Assembly (NCBI RefSeq): GCF_010550245.1
Contig: NZ_JAAGLU010000005.1
Location: 124,001 to 188,000, forward strand
DNA: 64,000 nt
Direction: 5' to 3'
DNA from: Streptomyces sp. SID12501
GTDB lineage: Bacteria; Actinomycetota; Actinomycetes; Streptomycetales; Streptomycetaceae
A program made the position numbers and the translations under genes. Within the stretch, counting starts at the first letter, position 1; each line of letters starts with the position of its first letter. Shown piece after piece: positions 23,707 to 32,064 of this stretch. The notes below the pieces were generated by a model. The model was given only the letters and a program-made list of their open reading frames with translations, ran no database searches and was not told the origin of the DNA.

Positions 23707-24486
23707 TCACCGGATATCGCCCATCCAGAGTCGCCGCCCCAGCTCGTCAAGGTCCGTCCGCCGCTCTTCGTACTCGGGCAGCGCGATCCGCAGCAGCCGC
23801 CAGAAGTCCTCTCGGTGCCCGGACACTTTCACGTGGGCCAGTTCGTGTGCGATGACGTAGTCGATCAGATGCATGGGCAGCTGGAAGAGCGGCCACCCGA
23901 GACTCATCAGCCCGTTGGCGGCCGCCCCGTGCTGCGGCGGCCGGTAAGAACCCCATCGGTCCCCCAGGTCCCGAACCTCCAGTTCCGGCTCGGTCACACC
24001 CATGCGGGCCGCCCAGGGCTGAAGCCGATGTCCCGTCCAGTTCCGGCCGGCCCGGCAGTACCAGTCGACGAGCGCTGCCCGCCCCGCCTGCGGCTCCGCC
24101 GCCAGATCCGGGCCCATGACAAGGCGCCCCGCAACCAGCCGGACCCCTCCGGCCGCCCCCTCCTCACCGGACACGGCCAGCCGATACGTCCGCCCCAGAT
24201 AGCGGAAGACCTCTCCGTCGGCGAGCTGTTTGACGGGGCTGAGCGGGCGTGTGTGCTCCCGCTCCCGACGCTTGGTCACCAACCAGTCCCGGTGCGCGCG
24301 TACGAACTGCTCCGCCTCGGCCGTCGAACGCCCGGCAGGGGTGTGCAGGGTGAGGGTCGCGTCAGCCTCGACAGTCAGCGCGAACCGTTTCCTGCGGGCG
24401 CTGGCGCGCACCCGCAGCGCCAGCCCGTCCACAGTGAGCAGGGCTTCGGGGGCGGAGTACGTCGAAGGATCGGCCGGCGCGGTCAC
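23707..24486 (-). CDS. YgjP/M48-type zinc metallopeptidase linked to HsdR
   Basis: A 259-residue protein of the YgjP-like (DUF45) metal-hydrolase family. The gluzincin motif HELAHVKVSGHREDFW is complete, with two His ligands, the catalytic Glu and a downstream His, near residue 217. Before it stands the family marker DLGDRWGSYRPP. The N-terminal half is a beta-rich domain (RKRFALTVEADATLTLHTP). Members often sit next to type I restriction hsdR genes, as here, but their substrate is not known; proteolytic control of the HsdR subunit is a reasonable inference. GTG 24486 begins four bases after the hsdR TAG, so the two are co-translated. Confidence 0.88.
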   Translation of the reverse strand: MTAPADPSTYSAPEALLTVDGLALRVRASARRKRFALTVEADATLTLHTPAGRSTAEAEQFVRAHRDWLVTKRREREHTRPLSPVKQLADGEVFRYLGRTYRLAVSGEEGAAGGVRLVAGRLVMGPDLAAEPQAGRAALVDWYCRAGRNWTGHRLQPWAARMGVTEPELEVRDLGDRWGSYRPPQHGAAANGLMSLGWPLFQLPMHLIDYVIAHELAHVKVSGHREDFWRLLRIALPEYEERRTDLDELGRRLWMGDIR

Positions 24487-24490
24487 CGGT

Positions 24491-27400
24491 CTATTGTCCC
24501 CTCGCTCTTCCCCGAAACTGCCGAAGGTTGTCCTGCGCGAAGGACGCCAGGCGCTCAGCCGCGTTGTCCAACGGCGCCCAGTCAGCGCCTACGGGCCGGA
24601 CACCGCCACTGAGCAGGACATCGTGGAGGTCTCCGGCCAGCATGCTGATGTCCTGGTGCTGCCCCTGGTACGACGCCCTGGCCATGGCCCGAGTCGCCAC
24701 GTCGCACACCTTGCCCGTGAGCTGCCTGACGTCGCCGTTGCCTGCCAGCCTGATCCCCGGAGTGTCCTCCAGGATCTGCTCCACCAGCCGGTACACCCTC
24801 TGTTCGAGCGGCGTGAGACCGACGAGTTCCGGGGACTCCTCCTGCTCCTGTCTGGCCTCCTCGATCAGCGCGCCGAACTCCTCCATCTGCTCCTCGAAGC
24901 GGCCCGGCATCGTGCGCAGGATCTCTTCCAAACGCTTGGAGAGCCGCTCGTACTTCGCGGGGTCCTCCCGCTTCGTCCGCTCCTCCAGATGGAAGCGGAG
25001 CGCATGGCCCATCTCCGCCGCGGCCTCCTGCGGCGGCAGCCGCCGCACGGCGTCGTCGAAGGTGAGTGCGGTGAGCCAGACCGGCGGAATGACCTGATCG
25101 ATCTCCGGGCCCTCAAGGTGGTCGGCAATCATGGCCCGGACCTTGCGCCCGTACCGGCGCAGCGTGAACGTGCCACCCTCGTCGTCCCGGCACAGTCGCC
25201 GCACCCGCTTCTGGAGCAGGCTCCAGCGCCTGGCGTCCGCGACGTAGTCGAGGGCGTCCTCGTGCGGAAGAACGCGCTCAAGGGTGGCGAGGAACGTGTG
25301 CAGCACCTCGTCGAAACCGAACCGCAGGGCTTCGGGTCGCAGTGCGAGAGCGGCCGGCCCCAGCTTGGCGAGCTGGTCGAGTTCCGCGTCGTCGATGCCG
25401 TTGCGACGCAGGAAGGCGCGGACCTCTTCGGCAGCGGGAGCGAGATCGCCCACCTCGTCGGACAACTTGCGCATGGTGTCGGCGACATCGGCGTTCCGGT
25501 ACCCGGCGAGTGCGCTGGAGAGGTGCTCGAAGACGCCGTAGTAGTCGACGACGTAGCCGACTTCTTTGCCGGGCGAGGTGCGGTTGACGCGCGCGACGGC
25601 TTGGAGCAACTCGGCGTCACGGATAGGCCGGTCCAGATAGAGCACCTGTTCGCGCGGAGCGTCAAATCCCGTGAGCAGCATGGACTTCACGATCAGGAAC
25701 GCGATGGGGCTGTCAGCGTGCACGGGGTCGGGCACCGTGGTGGAGAGTGGCTGTGGCTCACTGATCGTGGCATCGGACCACGGGGCGTTCATGCCTTCGA
25801 CGTAGTCGGTCGGCGGAGTCGGGGCCTGCGGCGGATTGAAGGGCGTCACGGCCACCCACTCCGGATCCGGCGCCAGCTCGGGGAACGCCTTCTGGAAGCG
25901 CTCGGTGTACGCCTCCTGGCGACCGGCGTCGGTCCACTCCCTCCACTCCCCCCGCTTGTGACCCGAACCCGGCGAGATGACCGGCACGAAGTCGACCCGG
26001 CGCAGCACCGCCCGGAACTGATGGGCCTGGTGGAGATAGCGCAGTCTGGCGGACAGCTTCTCCAGCGGGATCCCGGCCACCGACTCCGGGTCGAACTCGG
26101 CGAGCTCGGCGAGCAGTTCGTCACGGGCCTTGCGCAGAGCGTGGTGGTACTGCACGGCCGCCTTCCGACTGACGGCCGCGACCTGTGCCTTGAACCCGCC
26201 GGGCAGCACCGCGGTCACCCAGTGCTCCAGCATGTCCTCGGCCTTGGCCTCGATCATGGGAACCGACTCGGCGACGTCTCGCTCGGTGGGCCAGCGCTTG
26301 AGCAGCGCGGCCCGCTCCTCGGGGGTGCGGTCCCGTACGAGGTCGTCGAACCCTTGGTCGAGGACTTCTCCGTCACGGACCTCGCCTTCCCCGGTCCGCC
26401 CCTCGTAGCGGATGCGGACGACGACGCCGTCGTGCTCGGCGTCCTCCATCCGGTACTCGTCGAGGAATCCTCGCGGCGAGTCACCCCGCCCGAAGATCCG
26501 GCGCGTGTCCTCCTCACGCCCGGTGATGATCGGCGTACCCGTGAACCCGATCTTGGCGGCGTTCGGGATCGCCTTGCGGAGGGCGGCATGCAGGACGCTG
26601 GTGTGCGAGCGGTGTGCCTCGTCGACGAGGACGAGGATGTCCGGGGAGGTGTTGCACTCGGGGAAGTCCGGTACGGGTCCCTGGGTCTCGCCCTGCCTCT
26701 GCGCGGTTTCCTCGCCCTCCCCGACCAGATCCCGGTCGTCCCCGCTGCCTTCCGTGTCCCCGGCGAAGGTGAAGCCGGTCCCGTACTTCTGGATCATCCC
26801 GAAGACGACGCGCCGCCCACCGTCGCGCAGCAGCCCTTCCATCTGCGTCCGGGTCTTCGCCGTCTCGACATCGGACTCGCTGAGCTTCAGCGTCCGCGAG
26901 AGCTGGGTCTGCAACTGGGTGCGGTCGGTGACCACGACCACCATGAACTCACTGAGCCGGTGGTGCAGATGGACCCGCCGCACCAGGAACGTCATGGTCA
27001 GCGACTTACCGGAGCCCTGCGTATGCCAGATGACACCGCCACGCTCGTCATCGGTGTCCCGTCCGGCACGAGCACGCCCGGTCAGCAGTCTGCGTACGGC
27101 CTTCTCGGCAGCCCGGTACTGCTGATGCCGGGCGACAGCCTTGACGGTCCGCACGGCACCGCCGTCCGCCCCCGACTCGACGGCCATCGGGATCACGTAG
27201 TGCCGTACGACATTGAGCAGGGCAGCCGGCCGCAGGATCACACCGACGAGCTTCTGCTGTTCGCCGAGCGGTGCGGGTGCGGATTCGGAGGCGGATGCGG
27301 CGCCGTCCGCGAGCAGCCCGGCGCTACGCAACTCCCGCCGCAGCGTGCCCTCTTCCTCCGGTTCGACACTGCGCCACGGGTGGAAGTGCTCGGGCTCGGA

Positions 27401-28174
27401 GGTGACGGTACCCAGGTGGGCGGTCTGGCCGGTCGCGGCGACGAGGAGCTGCACGGTCCGGAACAGTTCCGGCACACCGGCGGGGACCGGAGTACTGGTG
27501 GCGTCGAGGTCCAGAACGGGGTTCCCGGCGTAGTGCCGAAGATCGATTACGGCGCTACGGACGGGCTCGGCGAGATCGGCGCTCTTGCACTCGACGGCGA
27601 CGAGCGGGATGCCGTTCACGAAGAGGACGAGGTCGAGTATCGACAGCTCACCGGAGCGGCTACGCACACGGAGCTGATCGACGACAGTGAAGGTGTTGCG
27701 CGTGACATGGTCCGGGTGCCACTCGACGTACTGGACGGTGGCTGACGGACCACCGTGCGCGGCGGAGGGCGAGGGGAGCATCCAGCCGTGGAGCAGCATG
27801 TCGGTGGCGGCGAGGTTCGCGTGGACGACGCCGTTGCCGAGGGAGAGGGAGGCCAGCTCATTGACCGCCCGCTGGATGTCGTCGTCGCCCATCCAGGGCT
27901 GACCGTCACCACCCCGAAGGTTGATCCCCCTCAGCGCGGGCCCGAGTTGGTCGACGAGTAACGGCTTGGCCGCGTCAAGCGTGTCCAACTCCGCGCCCGG
28001 GACGTGCGTCCACCCCATGGCCTCCAACTGCGCGACGAACGGCCGCTCCACCTCGTCCCGCTCGACGTGCACCACCACAGCCCCGCGCCTCTCTCCGTAC
28101 GTCCCACTGTTCCCCGGAGATCCATTCTGTGCCCAGGGAGCGAGGTAAGGGAAAGGGATCAGGACGTAGGACAT
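24491..28174 (-). CDS. hsdR: Type I restriction enzyme HsdR subunit
   Basis: A restriction and translocation subunit of up to 1227 residues. The order is standard. An N-terminal PD-(D/E)xK nuclease has Asp in SILDLVLFVNGIP and ECKSAD (about residue 196). The SF2 helicase follows: TQGSGKSLT (Walker A, about 388), VDEAHRSH (DEAH, about 516), FTGTPII (motif III), TGFDAP and QAVARVNR (motifs V and VI). A helical C-terminus contacts HsdM. The subunit cleaves DNA after ATP-driven translocation when HsdS meets an unmethylated site. The ATG at 28174 has no ribosome site and lies inside the shoulder of a terminator; a cluster of GTG codons at 28072-28078 after GGAGAGAGG, giving HVERDEVERPF, is the more likely start. 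Confidence 0.93.
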   Translation of the reverse strand: MSYVLIPFPYLAPWAQNGSPGNSGTYGERRGAVVVHVERDEVERPFVAQLEAMGWTHVPGAELDTLDAAKPLLVDQLGPALRGINLRGGDGQPWMGDDDIQRAVNELASLSLGNGVVHANLAATDMLLHGWMLPSPSAAHGGPSATVQYVEWHPDHVTRNTFTVVDQLRVRSRSGELSILDLVLFVNGIPLVAVECKSADLAEPVRSAVIDLRHYAGNPVLDLDATSTPVPAGVPELFRTVQLLVAATGQTAHLGTVTSEPEHFHPWRSVEPEEEGTLRRELRSAGLLADGAASASESAPAPLGEQQKLVGVILRPAALLNVVRHYVIPMAVESGADGGAVRTVKAVARHQQYRAAEKAVRRLLTGRARAGRDTDDERGGVIWHTQGSGKSLTMTFLVRRVHLHHRLSEFMVVVVTDRTQLQTQLSRTLKLSESDVETAKTRTQMEGLLRDGGRRVVFGMIQKYGTGFTFAGDTEGSGDDRDLVGEGEETAQRQGETQGPVPDFPECNTSPDILVLVDEAHRSHTSVLHAALRKAIPNAAKIGFTGTPIITGREEDTRRIFGRGDSPRGFLDEYRMEDAEHDGVVVRIRYEGRTGEGEVRDGEVLDQGFDDLVRDRTPEERAALLKRWPTERDVAESVPMIEAKAEDMLEHWVTAVLPGGFKAQVAAVSRKAAVQYHHALRKARDELLAELAEFDPESVAGIPLEKLSARLRYLHQAHQFRAVLRRVDFVPVISPGSGHKRGEWREWTDAGRQEAYTERFQKAFPELAPDPEWVAVTPFNPPQAPTPPTDYVEGMNAPWSDATISEPQPLSTTVPDPVHADSPIAFLIVKSMLLTGFDAPREQVLYLDRPIRDAELLQAVARVNRTSPGKEVGYVVDYYGVFEHLSSALAGYRNADVADTMRKLSDEVGDLAPAAEEVRAFLRRNGIDDAELDQLAKLGPAALALRPEALRFGFDEVLHTFLATLERVLPHEDALDYVADARRWSLLQKRVRRLCRDDEGGTFTLRRYGRKVRAMIADHLEGPEIDQVIPPVWLTALTFDDAVRRLPPQEAAAEMGHALRFHLEERTKREDPAKYERLSKRLEEILRTMPGRFEEQMEEFGALIEEARQEQEESPELVGLTPLEQRVYRLVEQILEDTPGIRLAGNGDVRQLTGKVCDVATRAMARASYQGQHQDISMLAGDLHDVLLSGGVRPVGADWAPLDNAAERLASFAQDNLRQFRGRARGQ

Positions 28175-28178
28175 GGCT

Positions 28179-28224
28179 GAGCGCGCGGACGTACGGGGCT
28201 TTGTGGCGGTACGTCCGCACGCTC
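28179..28224. terminator. 16-bp hairpin between small-gene pair and hsdR
   Basis: Arms 28179-28194 and 28209-28224 pair at 15 of 16 positions around a 14-nt loop. It ends the minus-strand pair 28238-28986 and leaves almost no room for an hsdR promoter before the ATG at 28174. Confidence 0.7.
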
Positions 28225-28237
28225 GGCGGGGCGGGTC

Positions 28238-28606
28238 TCAGGTGCTGGGGTCCTCCTCCGAGGCGACGTCGTCGGGGTCCTCGTCGTCGCAAGACTCGGG
28301 AAGGCGGGCGCCCCGGCTCCGGGCGACGCGACGCACGTCGTGGAGTGATTCAGTCAACCTGGCGGCCAGGAAGCGGAGTTGGGGCGCGGTGGCCTTGCCG
28401 TCCCCGAGGAGATCGGCGGCGTGGTCGAGGAGATCGTCGGCCATGTCCAGCTGGACGGCTTCGATGCCGTCGGCGATCCGGGAGAGGTGGCTGGTGCCGG
28501 TGCTGTCGGTGAGGAGGTAGCAGGGGTTGCCGTCGAGGTTGGACCAGGGGAGGAGACGGGGGCGGGTGGCTGTGGTGGCGGCGGTGTCGTGGCTCGCGTA
28601 GATCAT
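28238..28606 (-). CDS. Conserved actinobacterial protein of unknown function
   Basis: A 122-residue cytosolic protein starting MIYASHDTAATTATRPRLLPW. It has a central GNPCYLLTDSTGTSHLSRIADGIE and a helical LLDHAADLLGDGKATAPQLRFLAARLTESL, ending in an acidic tail (CDDEDPDDVASEEDP). From memory, this architecture recurs in Streptomyces next to HTH regulators, with no known function. Its ATG overlaps the stop of the gene at 28603-28986 (ATGA), so the two are translationally coupled. Confidence 0.65.
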   Translation of the reverse strand: MIYASHDTAATTATRPRLLPWSNLDGNPCYLLTDSTGTSHLSRIADGIEAVQLDMADDLLDHAADLLGDGKATAPQLRFLAARLTESLHDVRRVARSRGARLPESCDDEDPDDVASEEDPST

Positions 28607-28986
28607 GCGGCGGCCACCCCGGTGCCGTGAATTCGACGCGAGCCGACGTCGACGCCGTGAATGCGCCGTGGCCCTACGTCGATGCCGTGCACGGCAAGCC
28701 AGAGGGCTCGGCGGCGGGAGCGCTGCTGCCTGGCCAGCTCGCGTTGTTCGTGGGCGAGGAGGTAGGGGCGGACGAGTCGGGAGTCCTCACCCCGGAGGGA
28801 GGCTTCATGCGGGGAAGGCCAGCGGCTGGGTGCGGCGGGGGCGGCAGGCACAGGGGCAAGCGCCGACCCTCCCCCGGTGGAGTACCGGTGACGCCCCGAT
28901 GCGGGCCGTACCAGCCTCAGCAGCGGCCGGATGAGGCGGGCGATATGGTGCAACACGTCTTCAACTCCAGTGTGGTTGAGGGCCAT
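28603..28986 (-). CDS. Small basic protein with C-terminal 10-residue repeats
   Basis: A 127-residue protein, start ATG 28986 (MALNHTGVEDVLHHIARLI) behind a GGGGG tract. A basic helical N-terminus (RPLLRLVRPASGRHR) is followed by a Pro/Ala-rich linker and then SRLVRPYLLAHEQRELARQQRSRRRALWLAVHGIDVG, a segment typical of a widespread Streptomyces orphan family. The tail has two and a half copies of the decapeptide HGIDVGPRRI, formed by a 30-bp tandem repeat at about 28620-28690. Function unknown; coupled to the gene at 28238. An ORF extension to 29055 lacks a ribosome site. Confidence 0.6.
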   Translation of the reverse strand: MALNHTGVEDVLHHIARLIRPLLRLVRPASGRHRYSTGGGSALAPVPAAPAAPSRWPSPHEASLRGEDSRLVRPYLLAHEQRELARQQRSRRRALWLAVHGIDVGPRRIHGVDVGSRRIHGTGVAAA

Positions 28987-29163
28987 GCCCCCGGGCCGTC
29001 GCAAGCGGTCGCGGGGGTCCTTCCTTTCGGCCGAGATCACTCGGTGCCTGTGCAAGAGGTAACCGCTCGGACACCCTCCGCAGGTACCGTTGGAAGACGG
29101 TCAGACCGTGAACGCCGTGAACGCCGTCGTTGAACACCATGCAAGCCGTCGGGAGTTGAGGAC

Positions 29164-30513
29164 ATGGCACGGAAACGCACCCCCAACCGCGCCCTGGACA
29201 ACCTGCTTGACCAGGCACGATGGACCAGAACGCAGCTCGCACAGCAGGTGAATCGCCTCGGCCCCCAGGCAGGACTCGACCTGACGTACGACCGCACCGC
29301 AGTCGCGCACTGGATTGCAGGAGTTCAACCAAAACTCCAGGTCAGGGCTTTGATCGTCGAGGCCCTCTCGGCACGTCTCGGACGACCCGTCACTCACGCG
29401 GAGGTCGGCCTGGAGCCCGCACCATCACTCACGGACACCCAAAGCGCCGACACTGTCGAGGAGTTGATCGACCTCGGAAGGGCAACAATGGATCCGTCCC
29501 GCCGCAGCATGCTGGCTGCCACGGTCTTCTCCGCCGCACTGTCAGTTCCCGCGTTCACCCTCCCTGCGCGAGCGGCGGAGGAATCGGTGACTCCCGGCAA
29601 GAAGACCGTTCGTATCGGTTCTTCACAGGTGCAGTCGATCCGCACCATGACCGATCGGATCGCGGACATCCTCGACGAACTGGGTGCCGGGCACGCGATG
29701 CCCATGGCGTCCGCGTTCCTCGTCAACACCGTCGGTCCCTGGCTCAAGGCACAGGCCGCGGAATCCGTCCGCAAGGACATGCTGGCCGCCGCGTCCGACC
29801 TCACGTACCTGACCGGCTGGATGGCCATGTACGAGAAGGCTCACGGCCTCGGACAGCGCTACTACGTCCAAGCCCTCGGCCTAGCACGCGAGGCGGAGGA
29901 CCACATCACCTACTGCAGGACCCTGCGCGGCATGTCCCTCCAGGCCTCCAACCTGGGCTACGGCCCGAAGGCTCTGGAACTCGCGAACTCCGCAGCAGAA
30001 GCTGCCCCCTCTGCGGGCCCACGTCTCGTGGCGTTCCTACGCGGTCAGCAGGCGCATTCCGCGTCCATGGTGGGCCTGAAGCAACAAGCCCACGCCCGCC
30101 TGAAGGAGGCGGAGGACGCTCTATCGAAGGCGGACAGCCGCAGGGATGCGATCGGCGGCTACGACCAGACCGCCTACCTCTTCCACGTCTCCCACGTCCT
30201 GTACGAGGAGAAGGATTTCGCAGGCTCGATCAAAGCCCTGAAACAGTCGATCCGCCTCCAGCCAAAACAGGAACGCCAAGGCCGCGTACACGCCTATGCG
30301 CTTCTCGCGCAACGCCAACTACGCGTCGGCCACTTGGACGCGGCCTGCGAGAGCTGGTCACGGTTCCTGGACGAGTACGAACACGTCTCGTCCAACCGCG
30401 GTGACGACCACTTCCACACGATGAACACGGAACTACGCCGACGCCCAACCGCCCCACCTGTTCGGGAACTCGCGCTCCGTGCGCGGGATGTGGCTGCGGC
30501 CAAGGCGGCCTAA
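29164..30513 (+). CDS. HTH regulator with TPR-like C-terminus
   Basis: A 449-residue Streptomyces-type regulator. The N-terminal 65 residues are a divergent XRE-like HTH (NRALDNLLDQARWTRTQLAQQVN and TAVAHWIAGVQPKLQVRALIVEALS). A Tat-like stretch MDPSRRSMLAATVFSAALSVPAF follows, which in this family is usually a structural helix. The remaining residues form helical repeats (GQRYYVQALGLAREAEDHITYCRTL, KALELANSAAEAA, SIKALKQSIRLQPKQ) in the TPR style used for peptide sensing. It stands alone on the plus strand inside the minus-strand restriction locus and may control it; that is inference. A decayed DUF397 gene lies just downstream. Confidence 0.75.
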   Translation: MARKRTPNRALDNLLDQARWTRTQLAQQVNRLGPQAGLDLTYDRTAVAHWIAGVQPKLQVRALIVEALSARLGRPVTHAEVGLEPAPSLTDTQSADTVEELIDLGRATMDPSRRSMLAATVFSAALSVPAFTLPARAAEESVTPGKKTVRIGSSQVQSIRTMTDRIADILDELGAGHAMPMASAFLVNTVGPWLKAQAAESVRKDMLAAASDLTYLTGWMAMYEKAHGLGQRYYVQALGLAREAEDHITYCRTLRGMSLQASNLGYGPKALELANSAAEAAPSAGPRLVAFLRGQQAHSASMVGLKQQAHARLKEAEDALSKADSRRDAIGGYDQTAYLFHVSHVLYEEKDFAGSIKALKQSIRLQPKQERQGRVHAYALLAQRQLRVGHLDAACESWSRFLDEYEHVSSNRGDDHFHTMNTELRRRPTAPPVRELALRARDVAAAKAA

Positions 30514-30575
30514 TTTTCGCAGAAGCCAGGAGCTTGGGCACATGCGCCGGACGACAGTGAAGGACTACGAACACG

Positions 30576-30798
30576 ATGACTGACCGAACCATCCTGAACG
30601 CAGCGATGCTGAACGGCTGGCGAAAATCCTCACTACAGCGGCAATGAGGACGGCAGTCGCCTGGAGGTCCTGGGCAACCACCCCGAAGATGTCTCTGCCC
30701 GCGACTCCAAGACGCCTCATGGGTCCACACTGATCTTCCCGCCGATTATCTGGACATCGTTCGTTGCAAGGGTCAAGAATGGAAGCCTCACCGCCTAA
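30576..30798 (+). pseudogene. DUF397-domain gene with a +1 frameshift
   Basis: From ATG 30576 the frame reads MTDRTILNAAMLNGWRKSS and then stops soon after. Shifting by one base at about 30630-30633 restores YSGNEDGSRLEVLGN, ARDSKTPHGSTLIFPP and WTSFVARVKNG before TAA at 30796-30798, the full DUF397 layout (WRKSSYSG, RDSK, FVAxVK). One extra base in TCACTAC explains the break. DUF397 proteins usually pair with Scr1-type HTH genes; here the neighbour is a different HTH/TPR gene. Confidence 0.82.
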
Positions 30799-30858
30799 CC
30801 GCTCCACACCACGATTCGTCCGGCCCTCGCACCACTGCGAGGCCCGGGCGTCGTTCGC

Positions 30859-32064
30859 TTAGACCGCCACAGCAGATACCACAACCCGCCCCGACAACAG
30901 GTCATCCATAAACCCCTGCTTGAGTCGACGCAGCTTTGAAAGCTCTGCGACCTCCGTTAGTCTCTGGTCTTCCACGGCATCGAGCGATTCAACGATACGT
31001 CGCTGCGCAGCCACCGGAATCAACGGGAACAACAGTGCCCCGAACCTGCTCCCACCCAGGTGCGAGATGCTCGTCTTCTCCGCGATCCCTGCGAACACTG
31101 CATTCATGCGCCACCAGACAAAAACCGCCTGCGCGAACTCAGGAACGACAGCCGGGCCGGGCCGGAACCGAATCAGCGTGTTCTGAAAACCGAATTCGCC
31201 AGGCGCGCCGTCGTACAGCGCACTTCGCCCCACCATCATCAGGTTCTCCTGTCCTTCGTTCAGCAGGATGTCACCTGACATGAGCCCATACGTGTCGCGC
31301 TCCGCAGCCGAGAAGGCCATGGCGTTCACGTCCGAGTAGTCGATACGCCCCTCGTACACATTCGCAACCCGGAGGTAGGGCCATTGCCCCGCACCCATCC
31401 GGCTCGCCGGTGAGAGCTGCTTACCCATGCGGACTTCACCGAGATCACGCACGGGCGCCCATTCGGGCTGAATCCGACTCATGGAATCCAGCAACGCCCC
31501 TTGCCGCACACTCTGCAGCTTGGCGATCGATGCCTCGACTCCCCGCTCCAATGCACTGAAATTTTCGATCACTTCAACGATCCGCCGCTGTTCCGCCAGA
31601 TCGGCTGGATGCACGACGAGATGTTCCGCAAACTTGTCCTGCGGCAGGTGCGCGATACTCGTCTGCCCCACCGAATCCGTGAACATCTGCCAACGCGCCG
31701 CATAGTTCATGTAATGCAGCATGTACCGGGGATCGATCTGCCCACGGGACCTCAAACGGTGTAGCGACTTCTGGAAGTAGCATTCGTCGCGCTCTCCCTG
31801 CCAAATCGCCGTCCGCCCGACCTCTCCTCCCTCCGTAACTAGCAGATCGCCTTGACCCAGACGAAATTTCTCACGCTCAGCCGAGCTGAAGCTCATATAG
31901 TTCAGCGCTTCAAAATCGATCCTATTCCACTGAACGTTCTTGTTGGTCAGATACTGCCGCTGCTCAAGCCCCGCCGATGCTTCTTTGCTAAGCATCTTGC
32001 CGAGCTGCATATCGAAGAGGTCACCAACTCTGCTCCACGTCCACCCGGGGGCCAGCTCACGCAT
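30859..32064 (-). CDS. hsdS: Type I restriction-modification specificity subunit HsdS
   Basis: A 401-residue specificity subunit with two target-recognition domains. The first begins [20 protein letters not shown] and ends [36 protein letters not shown]. The second begins [14 protein letters not shown] and ends [36 protein letters not shown]. The parallel endings and the following helices are the conserved spacers that set the distance between the two half-sites. The recognition sequence cannot be predicted. Its base composition is clearly lower in GC than the neighbours, as often seen for horizontally exchanged hsdS. The ATG overlaps hsdM by 8 bases. Confidence 0.92.
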   Translation of the reverse strand: MRELAPGWTWSRVGDLFDMQLGKMLSKEASAGLEQRQYLTNKNVQWNRIDFEALNYMSFSSAEREKFRLGQGDLLVTEGGEVGRTAIWQGERDECYFQKSLHRLRSRGQIDPRYMLHYMNYAARWQMFTDSVGQTSIAHLPQDKFAEHLVVHPADLAEQRRIVEVIENFSALERGVEASIAKLQSVRQGALLDSMSRIQPEWAPVRDLGEVRMGKQLSPASRMGAGQWPYLRVANVYEGRIDYSDVNAMAFSAAERDTYGLMSGDILLNEGQENLMMVGRSALYDGAPGEFGFQNTLIRFRPGPAVVPEFAQAVFVWWRMNAVFAGIAEKTSISHLGGSRFGALLFPLIPVAAQRRIVESLDAVEDQRLTEVAELSKLRRLKQGFMDDLLSGRVVVSAVAV

